From assembly GCF_012273655.1 (NCBI RefSeq), contig NZ_JAAWWP010000012.1, positions 1-64,000 on the forward strand: a stretch of 64,000 nt of DNA, read 5' to 3'. This document shows positions 1 to 7,148 of this stretch, piece by piece. A program made the translations under genes and the position numbers. The notes beneath the pieces were generated by a model. That model did not search any database, was not told where the DNA came from, and worked only from the letters and a program-made list of their open reading frames with translations. This DNA is from Streptomyces physcomitrii. GTDB lineage: Bacteria > Actinomycetota > Actinomycetes > Streptomycetales > Streptomycetaceae. Numbering within the stretch: position 1 is the first letter of the stretch; every line of letters begins with the position of its first letter.

Positions 1-243
1 CAGGACATCGGCATGCTCGGCGCCCTCGCCCTCGCCATCCAGAACTCCGAGACCCTCCGCGACGCCCTGGAGTGCACCACCCGCTACCTCTTCGTGCACG
101 CCCCCTCGACCGCCGGCTCCGCACACCTCCGCCGAATTGACACGCCTCCGCCGACTCCCCGTACGGCAGCGCCTCTTGGGCCCGCGTCCCGCCCGGTCAC
201 CCCACCGGAAACCCCTTGCGCCCCCACCTCCCCCTCTTTATAG
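1..243 (+). pseudogene. Truncated AraC-family regulator fragment
   Basis: The reading frame enters from the left edge. Its first 35 or so residues (GALALAIQNSETLRDALE followed by RYLFVH) resemble the arabinose-binding-type N-terminal domain of AraC-family regulators of the OruR/ArgR-like group. After about position 110 the similarity stops and the frame continues as proline- and threonine-rich sequence to a TAG at 241-243. No helix-turn-helix follows, so the C-terminal DNA-binding half is missing. The stop lies inside the inverted repeat upstream of pnuC. I infer a decayed or truncated regulator. The family call rests on a short stretch, and the upstream part is not visible. Confidence 0.5.
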
Positions 244-259
244 TCGTACTGACCATTAA
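232..259. promoter_or_regulatory. Putative NrtR operator / pnuC promoter region
   Basis: An imperfect inverted repeat, TTTATAGTC-N5-GACCATTAA (7 of 9 positions symmetrical), ends 10 nt before the GTG of pnuC and abuts its AAGGAGG ribosome binding site (257-263). It is strikingly AT-rich for this genome. The operon encodes an NrtR-type repressor, and those regulators bind AT-rich palindromes in front of NAD-salvage genes, so autoregulation is the natural reading. The assignment is inferred, not shown. Confidence 0.55.
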
Positions 260-269
260 GGAGGCGGGA

Positions 270-923
270 GTGAGTCTCGCGGACCTGCTCGATCCCCTGC
301 GGACGACCCTGTTCACCGTGCTCGACACCCCGGTCAGCTGGACCGAGGTGCTCGGCTTCGGCAGCGGGGCGCTGTGCGTCTGGCTCGTCGCACGCCAGCG
401 GATGGCGAACTGGCCGATCGGCATCGCCAACAACCTGCTGTTCATCCTGCTGTTCACCGACTCGGGCCTGTACGCGGACGCCGCCCTCCAACTGGTCTTC
501 ATCACCCTTGCCGTGTACGGCTGGTGGACCTGGGCCCACGGGGGTGGTCCCGGTCCCGGCGGCCTCGCGGTCAGCCGTACCCGCCGCGGGGAATGGCTGT
601 GGCTGTGCGCGGCAGGGGTGGTGGGCACCCTCGGTCTGATGGTGCTGCTCGACCGGCAGACGGACTCGACGGTCCCCTTCTGGGACGCGCTGACCACGGC
701 GCTCTCCCTGATGGCGACCTACGGGCAGTGCCGCAAGCGGCTGGAGTCCTGGTGGCTGTGGATCGCCGCGGACCTGGTGTACATCCCGCTGTACGCGTAC
801 AAGGAGCTGTACCTCACCTCCCTGCTCTACGCCGGTTTCCTCGCCCTGTGCCTGCTCGGACTGCGCAACTGGCGCGCCGAGCTGGAGACGGGGCGCCCGC
901 TCGCGGCGGGGGCGGCGGCGTGA
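270..923 (+). CDS. pnuC: PnuC-type nicotinamide riboside transporter
   Basis: A 217-residue, strongly hydrophobic protein with about seven membrane spans. PnuC-family marks are visible: NWPIGIANN at residues 47-55 and the aromatic run YGWWTW at 83-88. PnuC proteins carry nicotinamide riboside into the cell by facilitated diffusion, driven by phosphorylation inside. GTG at 270 was chosen because AAGGAGG sits 6 nt upstream; an ATG at 216 would put the operator inside the gene. The stop overlaps the GTG of nadR (GTGA), so the transporter is translationally coupled to the kinase that would trap its substrate. Confidence 0.9.
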   Translation: MSLADLLDPLRTTLFTVLDTPVSWTEVLGFGSGALCVWLVARQRMANWPIGIANNLLFILLFTDSGLYADAALQLVFITLAVYGWWTWAHGGGPGPGGLAVSRTRRGEWLWLCAAGVVGTLGLMVLLDRQTDSTVPFWDALTTALSLMATYGQCRKRLESWWLWIAADLVYIPLYAYKELYLTSLLYAGFLALCLLGLRNWRAELETGRPLAAGAAA

Positions 924-2026
924 GCCGCCCTCGGCACGGCCTGGTCCTCGGCAAGTTCTATCCGCCGCACGCCGGGCACCACCATCTGGTCCGCACCGCC
1001 CGCGCCCGCTGCGAGCGGCTGACCGTGCTGGTCTGCGCCGCCTCGGTGGAGACGCTGCCGCTGGCCGACCGGGTCCGGTGGATGCGGGAGACGCACCCGG
1101 ACTGCCGGGTCATCGGGATCGTCGACGACATCCCGATGAACCTCGCCGACCCCGAGATCTGGGACGCGCACCTGGCCGTCTTCCGCCGGGGTGTGCCGGA
1201 GCGGGTGGACGCGGTGTTCACCTCCGAGGAGTACGGGGCGGAGCTGGCCCGGCGGTTCGGGGCGGTCCACGAGTGCGTCGACCCGGCCCGGGCGGCCTTC
1301 CCGGTCTCCGGCACCGCGGTGCGCGCCGACCCGGTCGCCCAGTGGCACCACCTCGCCCCGCCGGTACGGGCCGCGCTGACCCGGCGGGTGGTCGTACTCG
1401 GCGCCGAGTCGACCGGGACGACCACCCTGGCCCGCGCGCTCGCCGCCCACTACCGGGCGCGCGGCGGGGTCTGGGCCGCGACGCGCTGGGTGCCCGAGTA
1501 CGGGCGCCGGTACAGCGAGCGCAAGCTCGCCGCGCTGCACGTCCGGCGGCCCGAAGCGCGGTGGGAGGACGCGGAGTTCACCGCGGCGGAGTTCCCGCTC
1601 ATCGCCGAGCGGCAGAACGCCCTGGAGGAGGAGGCCGCCCGCGCGGGCGGACCGGTGCTCTTCTGCGACACCGACTCCTTCGCCACCACCCTCTGGCACG
1701 AGCGCTACCTCGGCGGACGCAGCCCCCGTACCGAGGAGATCGCCGACCGCGTACGGCACCACCTGTGGCTGCTCACCGACCACGCGTCGGTGCCCTTCGA
1801 GGACGACGGGCTGCGCGACGGCGAGGAGCTGCGCCCCTGGATGACCGGGCGCTTCCAGGCCGAACTCGCGCGCACCGGGCGGCCGTTCGTGCACCTGCGC
1901 GGCTCCCGCGAGGAGCGGCTGCGGACGGCCGTCGGCGCGGTGGACGCCCTGCTCGCGGCGGGCTGGGAGTTCGGCGATCCGCTGCCCGATCTGACGGGCG
2001 CCGGTGCCGCCGGGGAGGGCCGGTGA
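920..2026 (+). CDS. nadR: NadR-like NMN adenylyltransferase / ribosylnicotinamide kinase
   Basis: A 368-residue bifunctional enzyme. The N-terminal nucleotidyltransferase domain has GKFYPPHAGH at 11-20 (the HxGH ATP-binding motif) and SGTAVR near 130-135 (the ISGTxxR-type motif). The C-terminal half is the ribosylnicotinamide kinase domain, with its phosphate-binding loop GAESTGTTT at 161-169. It would convert imported nicotinamide riboside to NMN and then NAD in the cytoplasm. There is no N-terminal helix-turn-helix, unlike the enterobacterial three-domain NadR. The loop lacks the usual Walker lysine (GxxxxGKS/T has become GxxxxGTT). GTG overlaps the pnuC stop and the 3' end overlaps nrtR. 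Confidence 0.88.
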   Translation: MSRPRHGLVLGKFYPPHAGHHHLVRTARARCERLTVLVCAASVETLPLADRVRWMRETHPDCRVIGIVDDIPMNLADPEIWDAHLAVFRRGVPERVDAVFTSEEYGAELARRFGAVHECVDPARAAFPVSGTAVRADPVAQWHHLAPPVRAALTRRVVVLGAESTGTTTLARALAAHYRARGGVWAATRWVPEYGRRYSERKLAALHVRRPEARWEDAEFTAAEFPLIAERQNALEEEAARAGGPVLFCDTDSFATTLWHERYLGGRSPRTEEIADRVRHHLWLLTDHASVPFEDDGLRDGEELRPWMTGRFQAELARTGRPFVHLRGSREERLRTAVGAVDALLAAGWEFGDPLPDLTGAGAAGEGR

Positions 2027-2934
2027 GCCCCGCGGACACCGGCCGCGTACGGGCCGCGCGCCGCGAGAGGCACGACAACAGACCGGAGAAGCACGACGGC
2101 AAGCCGGAGGAGTACGACGGCAAACCGGAGGTGCACGCCGAGCCGGAGGCGCACGACGCCAGGCCGGAGGCGCACGACAAGCCCGAGGAGCACGAGACGC
2201 CGGACGAGCACGAGATGCCCGAGGGCTACGACAAGTACGCCTTCGAACCCTTCGCGGTGGCGGTCGATCTGGCGGTGTTCACCGTCCGGGAGGGCCTGCT
2301 GCAGGTGCTGCTCGTCGAACGCGGGCAGGCACCCTGGGCCGGCCACCGCGCCCTGCCCGGCGGCTTCGTCCGGCCCGCGGAGTCCGCGGAGTCCGCCGCC
2401 CGCCGCGAACTCGCCGAGGAGACGGGGCTCGCCGGGGCACTGGCCGAGGCGGTGCACCTGGAGCAGCTGGCCACCTACAGCGCACCCGACCGCGATCCGC
2501 GGATGCGGGTGGTCTCGGTCGCCTACACCGCGCTCGTACCGGACCTGCCCGAGCCGCGCGGCGGGGGAGACGCGGCCCGCGCCGACTGGGTGGCCCCCGC
2601 CGCCGCCGGACCGCTCGCCTTCGACCACGCGCAGATCCTCGCCGACGCCCGGCTGCGCATCGGCGCCAAGCTCGAATACACCTGCCTGGCAACGGAGTTC
2701 TGCCCGCCGCGGTTCACCCTCGGGGAGCTCCAGCAGGTCTACGAGACGGTCTGGGACACCCGCCTGGACCGCCCCAACTTCCGCCGCAAGGTGCTCGCCA
2801 CCCCCGGCTTCGTCGAGCCGGTCCCGGGCGCCGCCCGCCTCACCGGGGGCCGCGGCAAACCCGCCGCCCTCTACCGCGCGGGCCCGGCCACCGCCCTGCA
2901 CCCGCCGCTCCTGCGACCCGAAGGACGCCCCTGA
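2023..2934 (+). CDS. nrtR: NrtR-type Nudix transcriptional regulator
   Basis: A 303-residue protein: a low-complexity leader (about residues 18-65), a Nudix domain (about 75-205) and a C-terminal winged-helix domain with the NrtR-like FTLGELQQVYE segment. NrtR proteins repress NAD-biosynthesis genes and are released by ADP-ribose. The Nudix box is complete here (G114, E120, R128-E129, E132-E133, G135), whereas many NrtR regulators have degenerate boxes, so residual ADP-ribose pyrophosphatase activity is possible. GTG at 2023 overlaps the nadR stop. An ATG at 2215 (residue 65) would remove the His/Glu-rich leader and start at the conserved part. The stop overlaps the next ATG. Confidence 0.85.
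   Translation: MSPADTGRVRAARRERHDNRPEKHDGKPEEYDGKPEVHAEPEAHDARPEAHDKPEEHETPDEHEMPEGYDKYAFEPFAVAVDLAVFTVREGLLQVLLVERGQAPWAGHRALPGGFVRPAESAESAARRELAEETGLAGALAEAVHLEQLATYSAPDRDPRMRVVSVAYTALVPDLPEPRGGGDAARADWVAPAAAGPLAFDHAQILADARLRIGAKLEYTCLATEFCPPRFTLGELQQVYETVWDTRLDRPNFRRKVLATPGFVEPVPGAARLTGGRGKPAALYRAGPATALHPPLLRPEGRP
2053..2220 (+). repeat. Degenerate His/Asp/Glu/Pro-rich coding repeats in nrtR leader
   Basis: Inside the 5' part of nrtR a 15-18 nt motif recurs about eight times, encoding variants of HDxxPEE (for example HDGKPEE, YDGKPEV, HDARPEA, HDKPEEH). The stretch is highly charged and predicted disordered. It ends at an in-frame ATG, so it may be a repeat-expanded extension or partly untranslated leader. 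Confidence 0.7.
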
Positions 2935-3953
2935 TGACCCAGCCTCCCGTGCTCGCCGCCGCCACCGGTTCCCTGCTCGGCCTCGCCCTCGGGGACGCGC
3001 TCGGCGCACCCACCGAGTTCCAGGACCTGCCCGCGATCCTCGCCGCGCACGGCCCCTGGCGGGAGCTGGAGCTGCCGGACCCCGCCAAGGTCACCGACGA
3101 CACCCAGATGACCCTGGCCCTCGGCGACGCGCTGCGCGAGACGATGGACCGCGGCCCGCTGGACGCCCCGCAGATGACCGAGGCGGTACGGGCGGCCTTC
3201 GTCGACTGGTCCGTCTCGCCGGAGAACGACCGCGCCCCGGGCGCCACCTGCCTGCGCGCCTGCGAGCTCCTCGCCGACGCCGGGCGCCCCTGGCAGGACG
3301 CCAGCCGCGTCGACTCCAAGGGCTGCGGTGCCAATATGCGGGTCGCCCCGCTCGGCCTCGTACCCCGCCTCGGTGACGAACAGCGGGCGGGCGGCGCCCA
3401 GTTGCAGGCCGCCCTCACCCACGGCCACCCGACCGCGCTGGCCGCCTCCGACCTGACCGCCCACGCGATACGCCTGCTCGCCGAGGGCACCGAACCCGCC
3501 GCACTGCTCGACCAGTTGCGCGCGTACGCCGGGGACAACCGGGAGACCTACCACGAGCACTGGCTCGGCGACCTGTGGACCCGGAGCCACGCGGCCTCGG
3601 CCGAGGAGTTCATCCGGCGCGGCTGGGACGAGTGCCTGGACTCCCTGGAGCGGCTGCGCTCGGCGCTCGGGTCCGCCTCCCCGGAGGCCGACCCCTGCGA
3701 GGCCACCGGCGCGGGCTGGATCGCCGAGGAGGCGCTCGCCACCTCGCTGCTCTGCTTCCTGCAGTTCGCCGACGAGCCGGTCACCGCCCTGCGCCGGGCC
3801 GCCTGCACCTCCGGCGACTCCGACTCGCTCGCCGCCCTGACCGGAGCCTTCGCCGGGGCCCACCACGGCACCGGCACCTGGCCCAGCGAATGGGCCGACC
3901 GCATCGAGTACGAAAGCCGCCTGGTGACGCTCGGGGCGCTCTGGGACGCCTGA
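2934..3953 (+). CDS. ADP-ribosylglycohydrolase (DraG/ARH family)
   Basis: A 339-residue all-helical hydrolase. Metal-binding motifs of the ADP-ribosyl(glyco)hydrolase family are in place: GDALG at 20-24, TDDTQM at 54-59 and GDSDS at 294-298. Members use two Mg ions to remove ADP-ribose from proteins or small molecules. The ATG overlaps the nrtR stop (TGATG), so the gene is coupled to the NAD-salvage operon. In that setting it could release ADP-ribose, which is also the ligand class of NrtR. Its substrate cannot be read from sequence. Confidence 0.88.
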   Translation: MTQPPVLAAATGSLLGLALGDALGAPTEFQDLPAILAAHGPWRELELPDPAKVTDDTQMTLALGDALRETMDRGPLDAPQMTEAVRAAFVDWSVSPENDRAPGATCLRACELLADAGRPWQDASRVDSKGCGANMRVAPLGLVPRLGDEQRAGGAQLQAALTHGHPTALAASDLTAHAIRLLAEGTEPAALLDQLRAYAGDNRETYHEHWLGDLWTRSHAASAEEFIRRGWDECLDSLERLRSALGSASPEADPCEATGAGWIAEEALATSLLCFLQFADEPVTALRRAACTSGDSDSLAALTGAFAGAHHGTGTWPSEWADRIEYESRLVTLGALWDA

Positions 3954-4013
3954 GCGACGGACGACGATTTCTGAGCGGCGGACGACGATTTCTGAGCGGC
4001 GGACGACGGCTCC
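3951..4013 (+). repeat. 21-bp tandem repeat spanning the stop codon (3 units)
   Basis: Three 21-bp units begin exactly at the TGA of the ADP-ribosylglycohydrolase gene: 3951-3971, 3972-3992 and 3993-4013, each starting TGAGCG and containing GGACGACG. Units 1 and 2 differ at one base; the third diverges at its end. Because 21 is a multiple of three, three in-frame stop codons result. Confidence 0.9.
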
Positions 4014-4049
4014 GGGGGCGGTGCCGAAGGGTGCCGGGCCGCCCGCCGC

Positions 4050-4069
4050 CGACCACCGGGCGGTGGTCG
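4050..4069. terminator. Hairpin between converging genes
   Basis: A perfect 8-bp stem (CGACCACC / GGTGGTCG) with a GGGC loop lies between the ADP-ribosylglycohydrolase gene and the converging minus-strand gene. There is no U-tract. It probably serves both directions. Confidence 0.5.
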
Positions 4070-4087
4070 CCGAGCGGGCCCCCGGCG

Positions 4088-5596
4088 TCAGGCGGGGATC
4101 TGCCGCAGCAGCAGGGCGGCCACCGCGGGGTGGAGCACGTCGTGGTGGGCGCCACCGGTGGCGGGGTCTCCGCGCCGCACCAGCGAGGAGGCGTCGACGT
4201 TGACGATGCCGGGGTCCGGGAGCCCCGCCTCGACGACCGCCTCGATCCCCTGCGCCGCGGTGCCGTTCAGCCCGTGCAGTCCGTCGAAGCCCGCCGCCCC
4301 CCACTTCCGGGCGACCGAGGAGAGTTCCGCGGAGTCGCCGGCCATCTGGGCGGCCAGGGGGTGCATCAGCCCGAGGGCGAGGTCGTGCCGCGAGAAGCAG
4401 CAGACCACGGACCCCTCGACGAACCGCTCGTGCTCCCACAGGGCCCCGTGCCCCGAGACGTGCTGCGGGATGCTGCCGGAGAAGGCGAAGTGGGACATGG
4501 CGGCCTGCAGGAGGGTGAGGCTGTGCACGCGGCCCGCGCTCCGGCCGGGGCCGCTCCTGCCGAGGCCGCGCAGGGCGAATCCGGCCAGCCGCCCGCCCAG
4601 CCCGTGGCCGACGAGATGGATCCGCACCCGGTCCGGATCGACCAGCTCGCGCAAGCAGGCGCCGAGACCGAGCTGCCCGACAAGACCCGCCCTCCGCCGC
4701 AGCACGTGGTGGACGACCTGCCTGAGCAACTCGTGTGCCCCGTACCAGAGTTCATCCGGGTCCAGCTCCCGTTGGTCCCCACCCACCGGGCCAGGGCCGA
4801 CCACGGTCCCGATCCGGCCCACCCGGGCGCTGGGCGGCTCCACGGGCCGGGGCCCGGCGGTCTGCACCTCCTGGAGGGTGCCCTCCTCGGAGGGGTCCTC
4901 GGTGAGTTCGGGCTCCGCGCGCTCCTCCCGTTCCCCGTCCCGCTCCTCCTCGCCGCGCTCCCAGTTCTCGCGGGCGTCCCGCAGCGCGCCGGTGAACTCC
5001 GCGCAGATCGCCTGCGTGTCCTCCACCAGCATCAACGGGTCCGCCTGGGGCAGCAGTTCCCCCTCGGTGTCGCTGGTGTAGTCGGCGCGCGGGTCGTGCA
5101 GCGGGACCTCCGCGAGCCGGCGCAGCGCGGAGCCGAAGTCGTCGAAGGCGGCGGCGCGCCGGGGGCGGTCGGCGAGCAGCTCCGCCAGGGTGTCGAGGGC
5201 GACGGCGCTGTCCGGCAGGATCCGGAGGAGGTCCTCCCGCATCAGCCGGGTGAGCGCCGGTCTCGCCGCGCGCTCCGCCCGCAGTGTGTCCTCCTCGACT
5301 CCCGGCGCGCCCTCGTCCCGGAAGACCAGCGACGGCCACCGCACGCCCACCGCACCGGGGGCCGGTGCCCCGGGTGGCAGCTGCTCCGCCAGGAGGCGCA
5401 GCATCCCGCGGTCGAAGCCCGCACCGAGGGCCGGGTCGTTGTGCGCGCCGTGCACGAACACGTACAGGTCCTCGACGCCGCTGTCCCCGACCGCGGCCAG
5501 GGTCCGCGCCGCCCGCTCCCGGTCGAAGCCGCCGTCCGCGCCGAACTCCAGCCACCCCAGGTGCCGTACGCCCTCGTCCGTGCCCAGCTGTTCCAT
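4088..5596 (-). CDS. Alpha/beta-hydrolase-like protein with a substituted nucleophile
   Basis: A 502-residue protein. An early hydrophobic segment (LYVFVHGAHND) and a later HLVGHGLGGRLAGFAL segment resemble the oxyanion strand and nucleophile elbow of alpha/beta hydrolases. The expected GHSxG reads GHGLG: residue 332 is glycine (codon GGG) instead of the catalytic serine. The region between them is rich in Asp and Glu (about residues 205-235). ATG at 5596 follows GAGGAGG at suitable spacing. The protein is probably cytoplasmic, since no signal peptide is seen. It resembles large actinobacterial conserved proteins with serine-hydrolase folds. It is either a pseudoenzyme or uses different chemistry. 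Confidence 0.6.
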   Translation of the reverse strand: MEQLGTDEGVRHLGWLEFGADGGFDRERAARTLAAVGDSGVEDLYVFVHGAHNDPALGAGFDRGMLRLLAEQLPPGAPAPGAVGVRWPSLVFRDEGAPGVEEDTLRAERAARPALTRLMREDLLRILPDSAVALDTLAELLADRPRRAAAFDDFGSALRRLAEVPLHDPRADYTSDTEGELLPQADPLMLVEDTQAICAEFTGALRDARENWERGEEERDGEREERAEPELTEDPSEEGTLQEVQTAGPRPVEPPSARVGRIGTVVGPGPVGGDQRELDPDELWYGAHELLRQVVHHVLRRRAGLVGQLGLGACLRELVDPDRVRIHLVGHGLGGRLAGFALRGLGRSGPGRSAGRVHSLTLLQAAMSHFAFSGSIPQHVSGHGALWEHERFVEGSVVCCFSRHDLALGLMHPLAAQMAGDSAELSSVARKWGAAGFDGLHGLNGTAAQGIEAVVEAGLPDPGIVNVDASSLVRRGDPATGGAHHDVLHPAVAALLLRQIPA

Positions 5597-5797
5597 GGCC
5601 CGCCTCCTCGTACCGCCCCGCTCCACCCGGAGGAGGCGAGGCCGCGCACCGCCCGTCCGCGGCTGCCCGGCACCCGGCGTCTTCCGGGGATGCCCGCATT
5701 CCCCGGGAACGGGGCGGCACACACGCCGTCGAGGGGGCGCTCGCGGTGAAGTCCCGGGCGCCGCCGCGAGGTTGCGGGATCTGCGCGGTGCTCGCCG

Positions 5798-6553
5798 TCA
5801 GGCGGTCCGAGCCGTCCCGTCTTCCGCCGGGTCCCCGGCCACCGACCGCCGCCGCACCCGTACGAGGAAGTCCTCCACCCGGCGGGCATCGGGCTCCGCG
5901 GGCAGCGGGGTGCGGGTCGCCGCCCGCTCGGCCTCCGCAGCGAGGCGGTGCATCCACTTCTCGGCCTCGGTCCAGGAGACCTCGCCCCGCCTCACCGCGA
6001 GCAGCGGCTCACGCTGCTCGCCCACCTCGACGGCCAGCCGCCCGGTGCGCAGCAGATCGCGGCAGCTCATCAGGAGCCGCAGCAGATGCATGGCGTGCTT
6101 CCAGCGCGGTGCCCCGTGGCGGCGGACATCGGCTTCGAGCTTCCTGCGCTGGCCGTGGGCGTAGCCGACGAAGGTCTCGTGCACCCGGCGGGACAGGAAG
6201 GCCCCCCGCAGGGCGAGGAGTTCACGGCCGGTGTCGTCGAGGCGGGTGACCAGCGGGGAGTGCAGGCACTCCAGGATGTTCGGGTTGGCGCGCAGGGCGA
6301 GCGAGCAGAACCGCTCGATCTCCCAGGAGAACTGCTCCGGCGCGGGGCCCTCCACATGCTCCGGCGGCTTCTCGAACCGCCAGAACAGCGGGGCGGGCGC
6401 CGCGAAGACGCCCCGCAGATCGGTGTCGCTGCCCTCGGTCGCCAGGCCGAAGGCGCGCGAGCCCATGACACAGGCGTACACGGTGTGGCGCTCCACCAGG
6501 GCGGCGGGGCCGGGCGGATCGGGCAGGACAGCGCCCGCCGGGGCTTCGGACAT
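5798..6553 (-). CDS. RlaP-type nucleotidyltransferase (polymerase-beta fold)
   Basis: A 251-residue protein. GSRAFG followed by GSDTDLRG at residues 31-48 is the active-site signature of polymerase-beta-like nucleotidyltransferases of the RlaP family, which has been linked bioinformatically to RNA repair. A helical C-terminal region follows, with a conserved-looking YAHGQRRKLE and KHAMHLLRLL. The start is an ATG at 6553. A TAGTCT hexamer 6 nt upstream suggests leaderless transcription, and no Shine-Dalgarno sequence is seen. No RNA ligase or kinase gene is nearby, so the link to RNA repair is only by family. The substrate is unknown. Confidence 0.75.
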   Translation of the reverse strand: MSEAPAGAVLPDPPGPAALVERHTVYACVMGSRAFGLATEGSDTDLRGVFAAPAPLFWRFEKPPEHVEGPAPEQFSWEIERFCSLALRANPNILECLHSPLVTRLDDTGRELLALRGAFLSRRVHETFVGYAHGQRRKLEADVRRHGAPRWKHAMHLLRLLMSCRDLLRTGRLAVEVGEQREPLLAVRRGEVSWTEAEKWMHRLAAEAERAATRTPLPAEPDARRVEDFLVRVRRRSVAGDPAEDGTARTA

Positions 6554-6559
6554 GCGCCG

Positions 6560-6565
6560 AGACTA
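6560..6565 (-). promoter_or_regulatory. Leaderless -10 element of the RlaP-type gene
   Basis: TAGTCT on the minus strand lies 6 nt before the ATG at 6553, the usual spacing of a -10 hexamer for a transcript beginning at the start codon. The assignment is inferred from position. Confidence 0.4.
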
Positions 6566-6785
6566 CGAGCGGGCGCCCCGGCCCACCACGGCTTTTCGGC
6601 CCCCGGCCGGGGCCCGCCGCACGGCCCGGCCCGGGCTTTGGCCGCGGTCTCGAAGGGCGGGCTCGGTACGCCGCCCCCGCCCGGGCTGACTACCCTGGGC
6701 GGGTACGCCGGAAGCGGCGTCGGCCGCCCGGAGGACGCCCGCGGCGGGCACGGCGGCACGAGTCGAGCAGGCGAGGAGCGACAGG

Positions 6786-7148
6786 GTGGCGGTACGAGCG
6801 GTCAGGGGCGCCGTCCAGCTGGAGCGGGACACCGCCGAGCACATGGACGAGCAGGTCAGCGAACTCCTCACCGCGGTCCTGGCCCGCAACGGCCTCGGCA
6901 CCGAGGACCTGATCAGCATCTGGTTCACCGCCACCCCCGATCTGCACAGCGACTTCCCGGCCGCCGCCGCCCGCAAGCTCGGCATCACCGACGTCCCGCT
7001 GATCTGCGCCCAGGAACTCGACATCGACGGCGCCATGCCCCGGGTCGTCCGCCTGCTCGCGCACATCGAGTCCGACCGCCCGCGCGCCGAGATCACGCAC
7101 GTCTACCTCGGGGCCGCCGCCTCCCTCCGCAAGGACATCGCCCAGTGA
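6786..7148 (+). CDS. aroH: Chorismate mutase, AroH class
   Basis: A 120-residue protein covering the whole AroH (monofunctional, trimeric pseudo-alpha/beta-barrel) fold. It begins MAVRAVRGAVQLERDT, with the conserved N-terminal Arg-Gly, and ends with the family pattern HVYLGAAASLRKDI. It converts chorismate to prephenate in tyrosine and phenylalanine biosynthesis. GTG at 6786 follows GAGGAG with 6-nt spacing. The stop overlaps the GTG of the prephenate dehydrogenase gene (GTGA), so consecutive pathway enzymes are translationally coupled. Confidence 0.93.
   Translation: MAVRAVRGAVQLERDTAEHMDEQVSELLTAVLARNGLGTEDLISIWFTATPDLHSDFPAAAARKLGITDVPLICAQELDIDGAMPRVVRLLAHIESDRPRAEITHVYLGAAASLRKDIAQ

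Noticed and set aside
2871-4439. Long minus-strand open frame opposite the ADP-ribosylglycohydrolase gene
   Set aside because: It is a high-GC shadow frame with Gly/Arg/Ala-rich translation and no motif. The plus-strand gene has clear catalytic motifs.
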